From: a bacterium
Lineage (GTDB): Bacteria; SZUA-79; Acidulodesulfobacterales; Acidulodesulfobacteraceae
Direction of reading: 5' to 3'
Length of the DNA stretch: 56,733 bases
Assembly: GCA_027318865.1 (NCBI GenBank)
Contig: DAHVOJ010000007.1
Location: 1-56,733 of the forward strand
Numbering within the stretch: the first letter of the stretch is position 1; each line of letters starts with the position of its first letter. Position numbers and translations under genes: made by a program. Under the pieces are notes generated by a model. The model saw only the letters and a list, made by a program, of their open reading frames with translations, made no database searches and was not told where the DNA came from. Positions 28,223 to 36,552 of this stretch are shown one piece after another.

Positions 28223-29374
28223 TTAAATTCCAGCCGTATTTTTTATAGATTTTAAAAGTTTTTCATAAGCGTCTTCAAAAGATTTAACTCCGTCAAGCTG
28301 GAGTTTTTCCCCTACGCCGTTTAAATCTATGCCGAACTCCGAAAGTTCGTTAACGGTTTTTACGGATCCTTCGAATTCGCGGGATGCGGTATCCGGTAAG
28401 ATATTTCCGTGATCGGCGATATGTTCTATGGTTTCATCCGGAAGAGTATTAACGGTATTTTTGCCTATAAACGGTTCGACATATTTTAAATCGTAATATG
28501 CCGGATTTTTAGTGCTGGTGCTTGCGAATAAAAGCCGCTGCGCGTTGGCGCCTTTAGCTTTTAATGCGGTAAAATCGCCTCCGTTAAATATTTCGTTAAA
28601 TTTATTAAAAATTATTTTTGAATTTGCTACTCCCGCTTTTCCGAGCAAATTAACGAGTTTTTCTTTTTTTGCATGATTATCGGCGGCGGCTATTAAATCG
28701 TTTAATAATTTATCGACGAGAGTATCGACGCGGCTTATAAAAATACTTGCCACCGAATGAATGCCCGATAAATTAAATCCGTTTGCGAAGGCGGTTTTTA
28801 ACCCCTTAATATATGCATCGGCAACGGCAATGTAATGGTTTAAAGAAAACATTAGAGTAACGTTTATGTTTATTCCTTTCGATATAAGAACGGGTATAAT
28901 TTCCAAACCTTCTTTAGTGGCTGGTATCTTGATAAGAATATTTTTCTCGTTTATAAGGGAAAAAATTCTGAGAGCTTCGTCCGTCGATGTCTTCGCATCG
29001 GTTGCTATATCCGGAGAAACCTCTATGCTTACGAAACCGTCTTTGCCGCCGGATTTTTCATAAACCGGTTTAAGGATTCGAGCGGCAGATTTTATATCTT
29101 CCCTTGTAATAGTATCGTATATTTCAAACGTAGTTAATTTTGCGGCTGAAAGTTTTTTAATTTTTTCCGGGTATCCGCATTTTCCCGAATTGATTGATTT
29201 TTCAAATATGGAAGGATTTGACGTTATGCCGGTAATAACGCCGTTTTTGACTAATTTTTCAAGGTCTCCGGAGTCGAGCATGCATCTTGAAATATTATCT
29301 AACCAAGGACTCTGTCCGTATGACAGCATTTTTTTGAATACGTCGTTCTTTGAAACGACTAAATCTATATTCAT
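28223..29374 (-). CDS. tal: Transaldolase (long TalB/Tal-type)
   Basis: Three-carbon transfer enzyme of the pentose phosphate pathway, 383 residues. SPWLDNISRCML, ITSNPSIFEK, SIEVSPDIATD and ILIKIPATKEG (Schiff-base lysine region) are conserved. The C-terminal extension is that of the bacterial long transaldolase group sometimes fused to glucose-6-phosphate isomerase. AAGGGGGTG precedes the ATG. Transcribed with tkt, 51 bp downstream. Confidence 0.94.
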   Translation of the reverse strand: MNIDLVVSKNDVFKKMLSYGQSPWLDNISRCMLDSGDLEKLVKNGVITGITSNPSIFEKSINSGKCGYPEKIKKLSAAKLTTFEIYDTITREDIKSAARILKPVYEKSGGKDGFVSIEVSPDIATDAKTSTDEALRIFSLINEKNILIKIPATKEGLEIIPVLISKGININVTLMFSLNHYIAVADAYIKGLKTAFANGFNLSGIHSVASIFISRVDTLVDKLLNDLIAAADNHAKKEKLVNLLGKAGVANSKIIFNKFNEIFNGGDFTALKAKGANAQRLLFASTSTKNPAYYDLKYVEPFIGKNTVNTLPDETIEHIADHGNILPDTASREFEGSVKTVNELSEFGIDLNGVGEKLQLDGVKSFEDAYEKLLKSIKNTAGI

Positions 29375-29454
29375 TGCGGCACCCCCTTATTTTTATTTAG
29401 CATATTTTATTTGTTATTTGTTAGAGGACAAGATTTAAAATCTGCCCTGTTATT

Positions 29455-29826
29455 TTAGCGATTTTTAAAAAACAGCCAGTTGTTTTCGCCTGCTTTTGTA
29501 AATTTTAATAAAGTGTATTCGCCTTTTAATTTATCGCCTTCGAAATCCAAAATATATTTTGATTTATCTTTCCTGATAAGGTTATATTTCCCTTTATCCC
29601 AAATTTTTACTTCTCCTGCCCCGTAATAACCTTCAGGTATAGTTCCTTCGAAGCCTGCATAAGAAAGCGGATGGTCCTCCACTTTTATTGCAAGATTCTT
29701 TTTTCCATGTTCTAAAGGCGGTTCTTTAGGCAAAGCAAAAGAAGTCAATATGCCGTTTTCTTCTATTCTTAAATCCCAGTGAAGATGGCTTGCGTGATGT
29801 TCGTGAACTGCGAATATCGTATCCAT
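29455..29826 (-). CDS. Stand-alone LigD-type 3'-phosphoesterase
   Basis: A 123-residue phosphoesterase domain as found at the N-terminus of LigD. HEHHASHLHWDLRIE (about 8-22) holds the catalytic histidine and metal ligands. LEHGKKNLAIKVEDHPL and GTIPEGYYGAGEVKIWDKG are conserved. It trims 3'-phosphates and ribonucleotides in non-homologous end joining. No ligase, polymerase or Ku gene is nearby. A TATAAT -10 box ends only four bases before the ATG (29831-29836), so the mRNA may be leaderless. Confidence 0.93.
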   Translation of the reverse strand: MDTIFAVHEHHASHLHWDLRIEENGILTSFALPKEPPLEHGKKNLAIKVEDHPLSYAGFEGTIPEGYYGAGEVKIWDKGKYNLIRKDKSKYILDFEGDKLKGEYTLLKFTKAGENNWLFFKNR

Positions 29827-29963
29827 AAAAATTATATCATAATAAATAATTTATATACTTGAAAATTTTTATAATGTTAATTTTAAATATTTTATAATAT
29901 AATGATATAAATTGATAATAAAAAATATATTTCAAAGTTAAAAATTATAAAATAAAGTTAAAA

Positions 29964-30395
29964 ATGGCGGCTAAAAATTCTAATATCTGGAATGCTTTTC
30001 TAAGGATATATATAGGGTTGTTTTTTCTTTATGCGGCGCATTTTAAGTTAAACCCCACTTTTTTTGCAGACCTTCATAATAAACTTGCATATTACGCAAA
30101 CCATGACCCTTTGTGGTTTTACGGCATATTTTTAAGCCGCGTCGCTGTTCCGAACGCATTTTTGTTTGCTATTTTGATTGTTATGGGAGAATTGTTCGCC
30201 GGCATTTTTTTAACGGCAGGCTTTATTACCAGAATCGCCGCCTTTGCCGCGATATTTTTAAACTTAAATTATCTGCTTGCCATGTACTGGATGGGTCCGT
30301 CGGAATTAGGCATTAACCTTACGTTTATAGTATGCGAATTAGTTATTATATTTACGGATTCGGGAAAAACGTTGGGCATAGACGCATTGTTTTAG
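29964..30395 (+). CDS. DoxX-family membrane protein
   Basis: A 143-residue protein with four membrane segments and a DoxX-type pattern: LRIYIGLFFLYAAHFKL at the N-terminus and GELFAGIFLTAGFITRIAA in the middle. Members include the DoxD subunit of thiosulfate:quinone oxidoreductase and proteins of unknown role. No sulfur genes are nearby, so no specific role is assigned. It is the last chromosomal gene before tRNA-His. Confidence 0.82.
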   Translation: MAAKNSNIWNAFLRIYIGLFFLYAAHFKLNPTFFADLHNKLAYYANHDPLWFYGIFLSRVAVPNAFLFAILIVMGELFAGIFLTAGFITRIAAFAAIFLNLNYLLAMYWMGPSELGINLTFIVCELVIIFTDSGKTLGIDALF

Positions 30396-30471
30396 CCGAA
30401 ATTTAAAAATAAAATTTAAAATATAAAAATTTAAAATATATTTTAATTTAACCGAAAATCTGATAAAATGT

Positions 30472-30477
30472 TATAAT
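30472..30477 (+). promoter_or_regulatory. -10 box of tRNA-His
   Basis: TATAAT, 26 bp before the first base of the mature tRNA, with TGATAAAATGT ahead. Position is right for a tRNA promoter. Confidence 0.5.
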
Positions 30478-30503
30478 CAATAAGTAAAATATTATTCCTT
30501 AAC

Positions 30504-30580
30504 GGTGGATGTAGCTCAGCTGGTAGAGCCCCGGATTGTGACTCCGGTGGTCGCAGGTTCAAAACCTGTCATCCACCCCA
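30504..30580 (+). tRNA. tRNA-His (GTG)
   Basis: A complete cloverleaf can be drawn. The acceptor GTGGATG (30505-30511) pairs with CATCCAC (30570-30576), with the tRNA-His-specific extra G-1 (30504) pairing C73 (30577). The anticodon GTG is at 30538-30540 and the T arm is GCAGGTTCAAAACCTGT-like. CCA is encoded at 30578-30580. It is the integration site of GI-1: the 3' half recurs at 46398 and 50514. Confidence 0.98.
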
Positions 30581-30592
30581 CTTAAAACCGCA
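30532..30592 (+). repeat. attL: 3' end of tRNA-His and 12 bp
   Basis: The 61 bp from the anticodon stem to CTTAAAACCGCA are identical to 46398-46458. This is the left attachment site of GI-1. Confidence 0.92.
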
Positions 30593-30670
30593 GTAAATAA
30601 CGCATTTAAAACAATATCCTATCTTGACATAATTTCTTGATTTTGGTAGAATTTAGTCAATTTTAATGAA

Positions 30671-30752
30671 TTTTAGATACAATTTTAGATACAATGAAAA
30701 GCCTTATTAAATAATATAAAAATACTGTATTTAGATACAATTTAGATACAAT
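30671..30752 (+). promoter_or_regulatory. Four TTTAGATACAAT direct repeats before the integrase
   Basis: Two pairs at 30671-30695 and 30729-30752, each pair with 12-bp spacing. They could be arm-type integrase/excisionase sites or a regulator site at the integrase promoter. The second pair ends 8 bp before the start. Confidence 0.6.
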
Positions 30753-30759
30753 CTGAAAT

Positions 30760-31791
30760 ATGAATATATATAAGCGCGGCGATACCTATTGGGTCAAATT
30801 TATGATAAACGGTAAATTATACCAGCATTCCTGCCGGACGCAAGACAAAACCGTAGCTAATGAGATAGCGACCGCAATATATACCGATACTTTGCGCAAT
30901 CAATTTAATTTACCTACGAGAAACAAATCAGTATATATTTTTAAAAAAGTTTTTATCGAATATATAAAACAGCAGCAAAAGGGTAAAAACCTTGACCGTA
31001 AGATAATTGCCGCTAATCATTTCCTGCCGATATTTGAGAATAAAGAATTAAATAATATTGTTCAGGTTGACATTAAGAATTATCAGCTTCAAAGAAAGCT
31101 CGAAATTATGAACTTGCCGAAAAATACAGGTAAAAAAGAGAGCGAAATAAATTTTAGGTCTGTTAATCTTGAGATTATAACGCTTTCAAATTTCTTTAAT
31201 TTTTGTATTGAGCTAAATTATCTCGATAAGAACCCTGCATTTAAAATAAAAAAACTTAACGAATTATCCCGCCTAAAAACATTATCCGACGACGATATTA
31301 ATAAACTTATCGCCGGCGCTACGAATAAGCTTACCAGAGATTTAATTACGTTCCTGATTTATACCGGTTGTCGTAAAGGCGAAGCTCTTAACCTTAAATG
31401 GGACGACGTGGACTTGCAGAACGATATAATAGCGATTAAAGGCACTAAGACGAAGTATGACAGATATATTCCTATAAGCAAGCCGCTGAAAGAACTTTTA
31501 GGCGGGATTAAAAAGAAAGACGACTGTTTATACCTATTTAACGATAACGGGCGCAAGTTAGGCGATTTCAAGCGTTCCTTTCATACCGCTTGCAAAAATG
31601 CAGGATTAAAAGATTTACGCATCCACGACTTGCGCCATGTATTTGCAAGCAAAATGGTTATGAACGGCACGTCGCTTTATATTACCGGCGAGCTGTTAGG
31701 GCATAGGACGACGCAGATGACTAAGCGGTATAGTCATTTAGTGCCGGAGACTCTGAAGAAAGCGGTTGACGAGGTGTGGAATAATAAGTAA
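30760..31791 (+). CDS. Tyrosine-recombinase integrase of GI-1
   Basis: A 343-residue phage-type integrase. An N-terminal arm/DUF4102-like strand region (NIYKRGDTYWVKFMINGK) is followed by a SAM-like core-binding domain and the catalytic domain with TGCRKGEAL (Arg I, about 207), IHDLRHVFASKM (HxxR, about 290), LLGHRTTQMTKRYSHL (His III and Tyr, about 315-328). Location directly after tRNA-His indicates it recombines at the tRNA 3' end. Its C-terminal half is nearly the same as the integrase at 54777, while the N-terminal half is much more diverged. Confidence 0.96.
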   Translation: MNIYKRGDTYWVKFMINGKLYQHSCRTQDKTVANEIATAIYTDTLRNQFNLPTRNKSVYIFKKVFIEYIKQQQKGKNLDRKIIAANHFLPIFENKELNNIVQVDIKNYQLQRKLEIMNLPKNTGKKESEINFRSVNLEIITLSNFFNFCIELNYLDKNPAFKIKKLNELSRLKTLSDDDINKLIAGATNKLTRDLITFLIYTGCRKGEALNLKWDDVDLQNDIIAIKGTKTKYDRYIPISKPLKELLGGIKKKDDCLYLFNDNGRKLGDFKRSFHTACKNAGLKDLRIHDLRHVFASKMVMNGTSLYITGELLGHRTTQMTKRYSHLVPETLKKAVDEVWNNK

Positions 31792-32187
31792 TAATTTTTT
31801 TAATAAAATATTTGTTTTAGTAATACTTTAGTGTTATAAATAGATATAAAAAAATATATTAGAGTTCTCTGTAGTATTTATGCCTGCGATACAGCGATGC
31901 ATTAGATACATTTATTATAGTAAAAACTTTTAGAATTAATTTGGGGACGGTAGAAGAAAATAAGATAGTATTACGAGATAAAGTTAATATGAAAATCGAT
32001 GAAGTGGCAAATTATATATTCATAATCAAAATAAAATAATAAATGCACTTAAAAAAAGACGAACTAATGGGCATTAAATTTTAGGGGAGCGTTAGATATT
32101 TCGTGTCAGTCTGATTTTTTATTGGTTAATTATTAAAAATTATATCATATTTTTTGTTTGTAAATTAAAAATATTCATCGCCGCAGT
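31792..32187. other. Gene-free stretch
   Basis: About 400 bp of A/T-rich DNA between the integrase and the hairpin cluster. I see no coding frame of convincing composition and no tRNA-like structure. Confidence 0.5.
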
Positions 32188-32343
32188 AAAAGTTGGTCAA
32201 GGTTTATCGATAGTCTTTTTCAATAGCGGCTTTTTGCTGTTGAAAAAGCTGTCGATTAACCGGTCAGGTAAATTTAGGTTTATCAACAGCCGGTTTTTTC
32301 GCTGTTGATAAACCGTTAAGAATTTACCTGTGAGCAACTTTTT
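32188..32343. repeat. Two large hairpins inside an outer stem
   Basis: Hairpin 1 pairs 32201-32227 with 32236-32261 (about 26 bp with few mismatches). Hairpin 2 pairs 32265-32290 with 32301-32330 (14-bp perfect core GGTTTATCAACAGC plus an outer CAGGTAAATT/AATTTACCTG stem). Outer stem AAAAGTTG (32188-32195) / CAACTTTT (32336-32343) encloses both. Both loops are T-rich. Could be a non-coding RNA, a strong bidirectional terminator or a single-strand DNA structure. Confidence 0.75.
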
Positions 32344-32424
32344 GTTATTTTAAACAATAAGATGCCCTCTGATACGCTAAATAAGGCGTTTAAATTAAAC
32401 ATCGGGTAGTTTAGCATTGCCGTA

Positions 32425-33102
32425 TTACAGATATTTTTCTATTCTGTCCGGAAAAAATATCGACAGTTGGGAAAGCGTAAGACCCCAGTTCTGGACAGGC
32501 ATAGTCCATTTCTTTTTAGCATTCTGGATGCCTAAATACAGAAGCTTTAAAAGGGAGTTTTCGTTGGGGAATGCGCCTTTTGTCTTAGTGAGCTTCCTGA
32601 ACTGCCTATGGACTGATTCTATGATATTGGTGGTATAGATTATTCTCCTTATTTCGTGGGGATACTTAAAATAGGCGGAGAGATTGTCCCATTTATCCTT
32701 CCATGATTTTATTACGACGGGATATTTCTTGCCCCATTTTTCTTCTAATTTTAAAAGTTCTAATTCGGCTGTTTCTTTATTTATAGCTTTATAAACGGGC
32801 TTTAAATCCTGAATAAACTCTTTCTGGTTTTTAGAGGCTACGTATTTCAATGAGTTTCTTATCTGGTGTATTACGCACAACTGCACTTCTGTTTTGGGAA
32901 ATATTGATTTAATCGCTTCGGGGAAGCCTTTAAGTCCGTCTATTGCGGCAATGAGAATATCTTCTATGCCTCTGTTCTTAAGGTCTGTTAAAACGGAAAG
33001 CCAGAAGGCTGCGCCTTCGGATTCCGATATATAGAGTCCTAATACGTCCTTTTTGCCGTTTAAATCCACTCCTAATTTTGTATGTAGGCTGTCTTATTTT
33101 AG
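32425..33102 (-). pseudogene. IS256-family transposase, C-terminal remnant
   Basis: About 225 codons of the Mutator/IS256 transposase. AIDGLKGFPEAIKSIFP (second catalytic Asp), VQLCVIHQIRNSLKYV and TTNIIESVHRQFRKLTK (catalytic Glu) are clear, and the C-terminus is complete. The frame can be followed back to LHTKLGVDLNGKKD and stops at about 33102; the N-terminal helix-turn-helix part and the first catalytic Asp are missing. It is a truncated, probably dead copy. Confidence 0.9.
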
Positions 33103-33524
33103 CTATTGTAGCCGAAAATTCTCGTCCGAAAAGAAGTTAAAAAATATAGATATATATCCTGTCTTTAACTTTTAGGGAGACCGTGCATCTCCATGATATA
33201 TTTTAAGTATCTGACGAAAACCGATATGAGTGTCCGAAACGACAGCTATACGCAAATAAAAAGTAGTAAATTTATTCAATTCAGACTTCTGAGCGTCTGC
33301 GAAATTTTAAAAAAGCAATGCAGCAAAACTGTAATATTAATTTTACTCAAATATTTTTATACCAATCGGCTGCAAGAATGCTAAAAATAGTAGTCTGATA
33401 TTTTTCATTTTTTAAAATTTTCTTTTATAAAACGAAAATTTTTGCATAAATAATTCAATTGCATGGTTTATATAGAAAAATAAATTTCTATATTTCGTTT
33501 AGTTTATATACTTATAATATATCA
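33103..33524. other. Gene-free stretch
   Basis: About 420 bp beyond the IS256 remnant. Short overlapping frames have no family features. I see no structure here. Confidence 0.5.
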
Positions 33525-34775
33525 CTATTCAATCAAATTAGTATTATCATCCTCAACTAATAAAACATCTGACACGGAAGCTCCAGCTATACCTTTAATA
33601 GAGCCGTGAAATCCTATCATATTTTGGAGAATTACGTCAATTTGTTTATCTCTTTCTTTAAAGACTTTTTCCGTTCTTAATTTTTCTTTATACAAAGAAT
33701 TTTTTAAGGCTAAGAAATTAGTAGTTATCGCTTCAAACTGTGATTTAAATTCATTAGAGGTTAGATAAAGGTAGAGCATTTCTTGTTTGGTTCCTTTATT
33801 TGCCTCAGATATTTTATTCTCTGCAATTTTCATAAGGAAATTTCTAATAAACATTGAAACTGCTTTAAATTCTTTAAACGATACTATATATACTCCGTCT
33901 TTAAAAGAAAAAAGATTGTTTTCCGGCAATGCTTCAGTTACTATTACAAGAGCATCTGCATTAATCTGTATGTTATCGTCTTTTAGTTTTTTAATCCAGC
34001 TTGCATTGAATTCTTTTGTTCTTTTGCTTTCATAATAGATTTTTCCGCAGGACTCTCCGCTATTAGATATTACGGTTTGAAGTATATCTGCTCCCGAAAC
34101 TCCTTTTTTAACTTCTTCTATGTTATCAAGAGGATATATGGCTTTGAGTTCATTTTCTATTACAAGCTCTTGAATTTCGCCTTGCAGCTGCATAGAGCCT
34201 TGCTCCGCTTTTCTTTTTAGTTCAACAGCTTGCGCGGTTAAATCGTTAATCTTTTTCTTATATTCTTCTTCTTTAAGATGATTTTCTTCGTAAAGCCGTT
34301 TAGATATATTTTCTCTTTCAAGCGCAAGTGCTTCAGTATACTCTTTTTCTTTAGCAAGGGATATTTCTGAGACTATCTCTTTTTTTTCGCGCTTAAGTCT
34401 TTCTATTTCTATTTTTGCTTGATTTAACTCTTTAATCTGTTCCGTTTTTTTATTAAGTTCTTCGTGCAATGTATTAAATGCCTGGGAATTTTCTTCCTCT
34501 AATTTCTTCCTCAAAGAGTTTTCAAGTTTTAGACCCTCTGTCTTTAATTTTTCGTAGACTTCTGAATCTATCTTTTCTTTTAAATCTTCAGATTGCTTCT
34601 TAATATTTTCTTCATATTTTTTAAGCTCATGGAATTTGTTTTCATATTCTTTTTGAGAAATATTAGTTTTCTCGATATATTTTTGTTCTAACTCTTTCTG
34701 TATATTTTGATAGAGAACGGCATTTACGTCTATTTCAGTTCCGCATTTAGGGCACGTAATAACCTGCTTTCCCAT
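33525..34775 (-). CDS. DUF2130 nuclease-like protein with zinc finger and coiled coil
   Basis: A 416-residue protein. TCPKCGTEID at residues 8-17 is a half zinc ribbon. About 20-205 is a long Glu/Lys-rich coiled coil. The C-terminal DUF2130 domain (about 215-390) has GADILQTV, GKIYYESKRTKEF (E-x-K of a restriction-endonuclease-like core), NADALVIVTEALPENN and GTKQEMLYLYLTSNEF. The family is predicted to be a nuclease; its role is unknown. AGGAG precedes the ATG. Cargo of GI-1, on the same strand as the operon further right. Confidence 0.9.
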   Translation of the reverse strand: MGKQVITCPKCGTEIDVNAVLYQNIQKELEQKYIEKTNISQKEYENKFHELKKYEENIKKQSEDLKEKIDSEVYEKLKTEGLKLENSLRKKLEEENSQAFNTLHEELNKKTEQIKELNQAKIEIERLKREKKEIVSEISLAKEKEYTEALALERENISKRLYEENHLKEEEYKKKINDLTAQAVELKRKAEQGSMQLQGEIQELVIENELKAIYPLDNIEEVKKGVSGADILQTVISNSGESCGKIYYESKRTKEFNASWIKKLKDDNIQINADALVIVTEALPENNLFSFKDGVYIVSFKEFKAVSMFIRNFLMKIAENKISEANKGTKQEMLYLYLTSNEFKSQFEAITTNFLALKNSLYKEKLRTEKVFKERDKQIDVILQNMIGFHGSIKGIAGASVSDVLLVEDDNTNLIE

Positions 34776-34834
34776 TTTATTACTCCTATTTTTGAATACA
34801 ATTAAATATTAAAATATATTGAATTACAATTGTG

Positions 34835-35140
34835 TCATCTTAATTTAGAAAAAATAAAAATAGCCGTAGCCGATGACAGAACCCAGACCGATATAGCTAT
34901 TATAAGATTATAAAACTTATTTTGCCCGCCGAATAAATATACTGCTAGAAACGATATACTTACTATAAATGAAAATATGGCAAGATATAAAGCAGTAAAT
35001 TTAGGCGTTTTAGATAACGAATAAGTAAAAATAGAAAATAATGGAAAATTAGCAACTAATGCCGCTATTAAAAATAGCTTCGTTTTGGAAATAAAATAAA
35101 TGGCTAATAAAATTATTACGGCGATAATTAGGCTTGTCAT
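34835..35140 (-). CDS. Small four-segment membrane protein
   Basis: A 101-residue protein, hydrophobic throughout, with four predicted membrane helices. The segment LIAALVANFPLFSIF recalls the GlpM/DUF3147 family, but the match is weak. No strong ribosome site. Role unknown. Confidence 0.7.
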   Translation of the reverse strand: MTSLIIAVIILLAIYFISKTKLFLIAALVANFPLFSIFTYSLSKTPKFTALYLAIFSFIVSISFLAVYLFGGQNKFYNLIIAISVWVLSSATAIFIFSKLR

Positions 35141-35293
35141 GTAATATAAGTTTTAATAAATTTAAATTGAGTTAAATATTAAGCTAAATATAAACTTATT
35201 TATTTATCATATTTTTTAATTATTTAAATTGAAATAATTCTCTATAAAATGACTAAATGCCTATTTTATAGAAAAATATATCAAAACGAAACT

Positions 35294-35325
35294 TTCCCCT
35301 CTCATCTGTTAAGAGAGAGGGGGAA
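35294..35325. terminator. Hairpin terminator-like
   Basis: TTCCCCTCTC pairs with GAGAGAGGGGGAA around a 9-base loop, in the gap between the small membrane protein and the lipoprotein. Flanking A/T-rich sequence would allow termination; a dispersed palindrome is another reading. Confidence 0.5.
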
Positions 35326-35353
35326 TATTAAATAATTTAAATTATAAATATTA

Positions 35354-35965
35354 TTATCTTGAAACCCTCCAACCTTTATGCGTTAATTGCAGTGTAATGT
35401 GTGCGTTTTTAACTGGGGGTATCACTGTGCGTTTTGACGATAAAGATGTGTACCATTTTAAAGGCTGATAATAAATATTATATCTGACAGAGACAGCTTT
35501 TACACCAGCAAAGTTCATATTAGTATAGTTATCTATTTTAATAGAACTAACGCGAGCAATTTTTACCTTTAAAAAATAACCATCATACCAAGATATATAT
35601 TTGTTATTTTTACCTTTAGCAGTTAAAACGTATCCAATAAGAAACGGTTTCGGCGTATTAATACCATGTCCAAATATGGCACCTTGTTCTGCCGCAGTCT
35701 CCATTTTTATATACTTCTTTATCAAACCTGCTTTCGATAATCTAGTTATAACAGATTTAAAAAGAATAAGGTCTGGGTTAATGGTGTTATTATCTGTTGC
35801 TATATTTTTAACTAAGTATATTTCCTTATTTTTTTTCATATAATTTAAAATTGCCCGCTTAAAATTAGACGAAGTTTCAGCTTTAGGATTAGCACATCCT
35901 GATAAAAAAACTGGAACTAAAAATAAGATTAAAACCATTAAAAGCAATTTTTTTTTCATCTTCAT
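35354..35965 (-). CDS. Predicted lipoprotein of unknown function
   Basis: A 203-residue secreted protein. Basic start (MKMKKK), hydrophobic run and lipobox FLSGC (Cys at residue 24) indicate a lipoprotein signal peptide. The mature part is basic with many Tyr and no family I recognise. An AAGGAGAAG site precedes the ATG. Possibly an envelope or entry-exclusion protein of the island, but that is guesswork. Confidence 0.78.
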   Translation of the reverse strand: MKMKKKLLLMVLILFLVPVFLSGCANPKAETSSNFKRAILNYMKKNKEIYLVKNIATDNNTINPDLILFKSVITRLSKAGLIKKYIKMETAAEQGAIFGHGINTPKPFLIGYVLTAKGKNNKYISWYDGYFLKVKIARVSSIKIDNYTNMNFAGVKAVSVRYNIYYQPLKWYTSLSSKRTVIPPVKNAHITLQLTHKGWRVSR

Positions 35966-36091
35966 TGTTTCTTCTCCTTTTATTAAAGATTAATCTAAAT
36001 CTTCACTGCTTAATGCATTATATAATTTATAAGAAAAAAAATTAAAGCAAATTTAGTAGTTTATTTAATTTAGTTAAGATTAAGTAAGTAT

Positions 36092-36343
36092 TCAAATATT
36101 TATATTACCATTAAAATTATTACTATTCCTTTCGATGCTACGCCGTCTTAGAAGATAAATTATACCTGCTATTACAGCCAAGCCAAGAAGATAAGGCCAA
36201 ATTACTAAAAATAGCATGTAAAAGAACCACAGTAAAAAAATTGCAAACATTATTAATCCTAAAATAAAGCCAATTTTTAATACGTATTTTGTAACCCACA
36301 TACCTATAAGAAAACTGGCTAATGTGTCTACAGGCCTACCCAT
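36092..36343 (-). CDS. Small membrane protein, two segments
   Basis: An 83-residue protein. A hydrophobic block at about residues 18-68 forms two helices, followed by RRRSIERN and a polar tail. AAAGGAGGC precedes the ATG at ideal distance, so translation is likely. No family recognised. Confidence 0.72.
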   Translation of the reverse strand: MGRPVDTLASFLIGMWVTKYVLKIGFILGLIMFAIFLLWFFYMLFLVIWPYLLGLAVIAGIIYLLRRRSIERNSNNFNGNINI

Positions 36344-36397
36344 TTTAAATGCCTCCTTTTTGAAATGTTGAATTTATCTATGTTTGATTATGTATTA

Positions 36398-36407
36398 CCC
36401 CCCCCCC
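36398..36407. repeat. C10 homopolymer tract
   Basis: Ten consecutive C in an intergenic region of otherwise A/T-rich DNA. Could vary in length by slippage, or be a sequencing artefact. Confidence 0.6.
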
Positions 36408-36409
36408 AC

Positions 36410-36516
36410 TACTTCCTACTGCACATATATGTGAAAGTATGGAGGGGGTAAATAAATCAGACGTCTTTTTTATTACTCCCTGCTGCAAATGCAGGTGAGA
36501 GTAAAGGAATAAATAA
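36410..36516. repeat. Two tandem 30-nt hairpins with compensatory changes
   Basis: Copy 1 at 36410-36439 and copy 2 at 36474-36503 share stem TACT(T/C)/(A/G)AGTA and an inner stem CCT(A/G)/(T/C)A.G. Two base pairs change on both sides (T-A to C-G; A-T to G-C), which indicates selection for the fold. Each copy is followed by TAAATAAATCAGA (36449-36461 and 36509-36521). They lie between the nuclease-like gene end and the small membrane gene start. Confidence 0.65.
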
Positions 36517-36552
36517 ATCAGATATTTATTTTCAAAATTTACCTCCACTTTC

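Noticed and set aside
30671-30752. CRISPR array from TTTAGATACAAT repeats
   Set aside because: Only four 12-bp repeats, no regular spacers and no cas genes.
32417-32638. 73-codon plus-strand frame over the IS256 remnant
   Set aside because: It is antisense to a clear transposase reading frame.
33193-33384. 63-codon plus-strand frame in the gap right of the IS256 remnant
   Set aside because: No ribosome site and no recognisable composition or motif.
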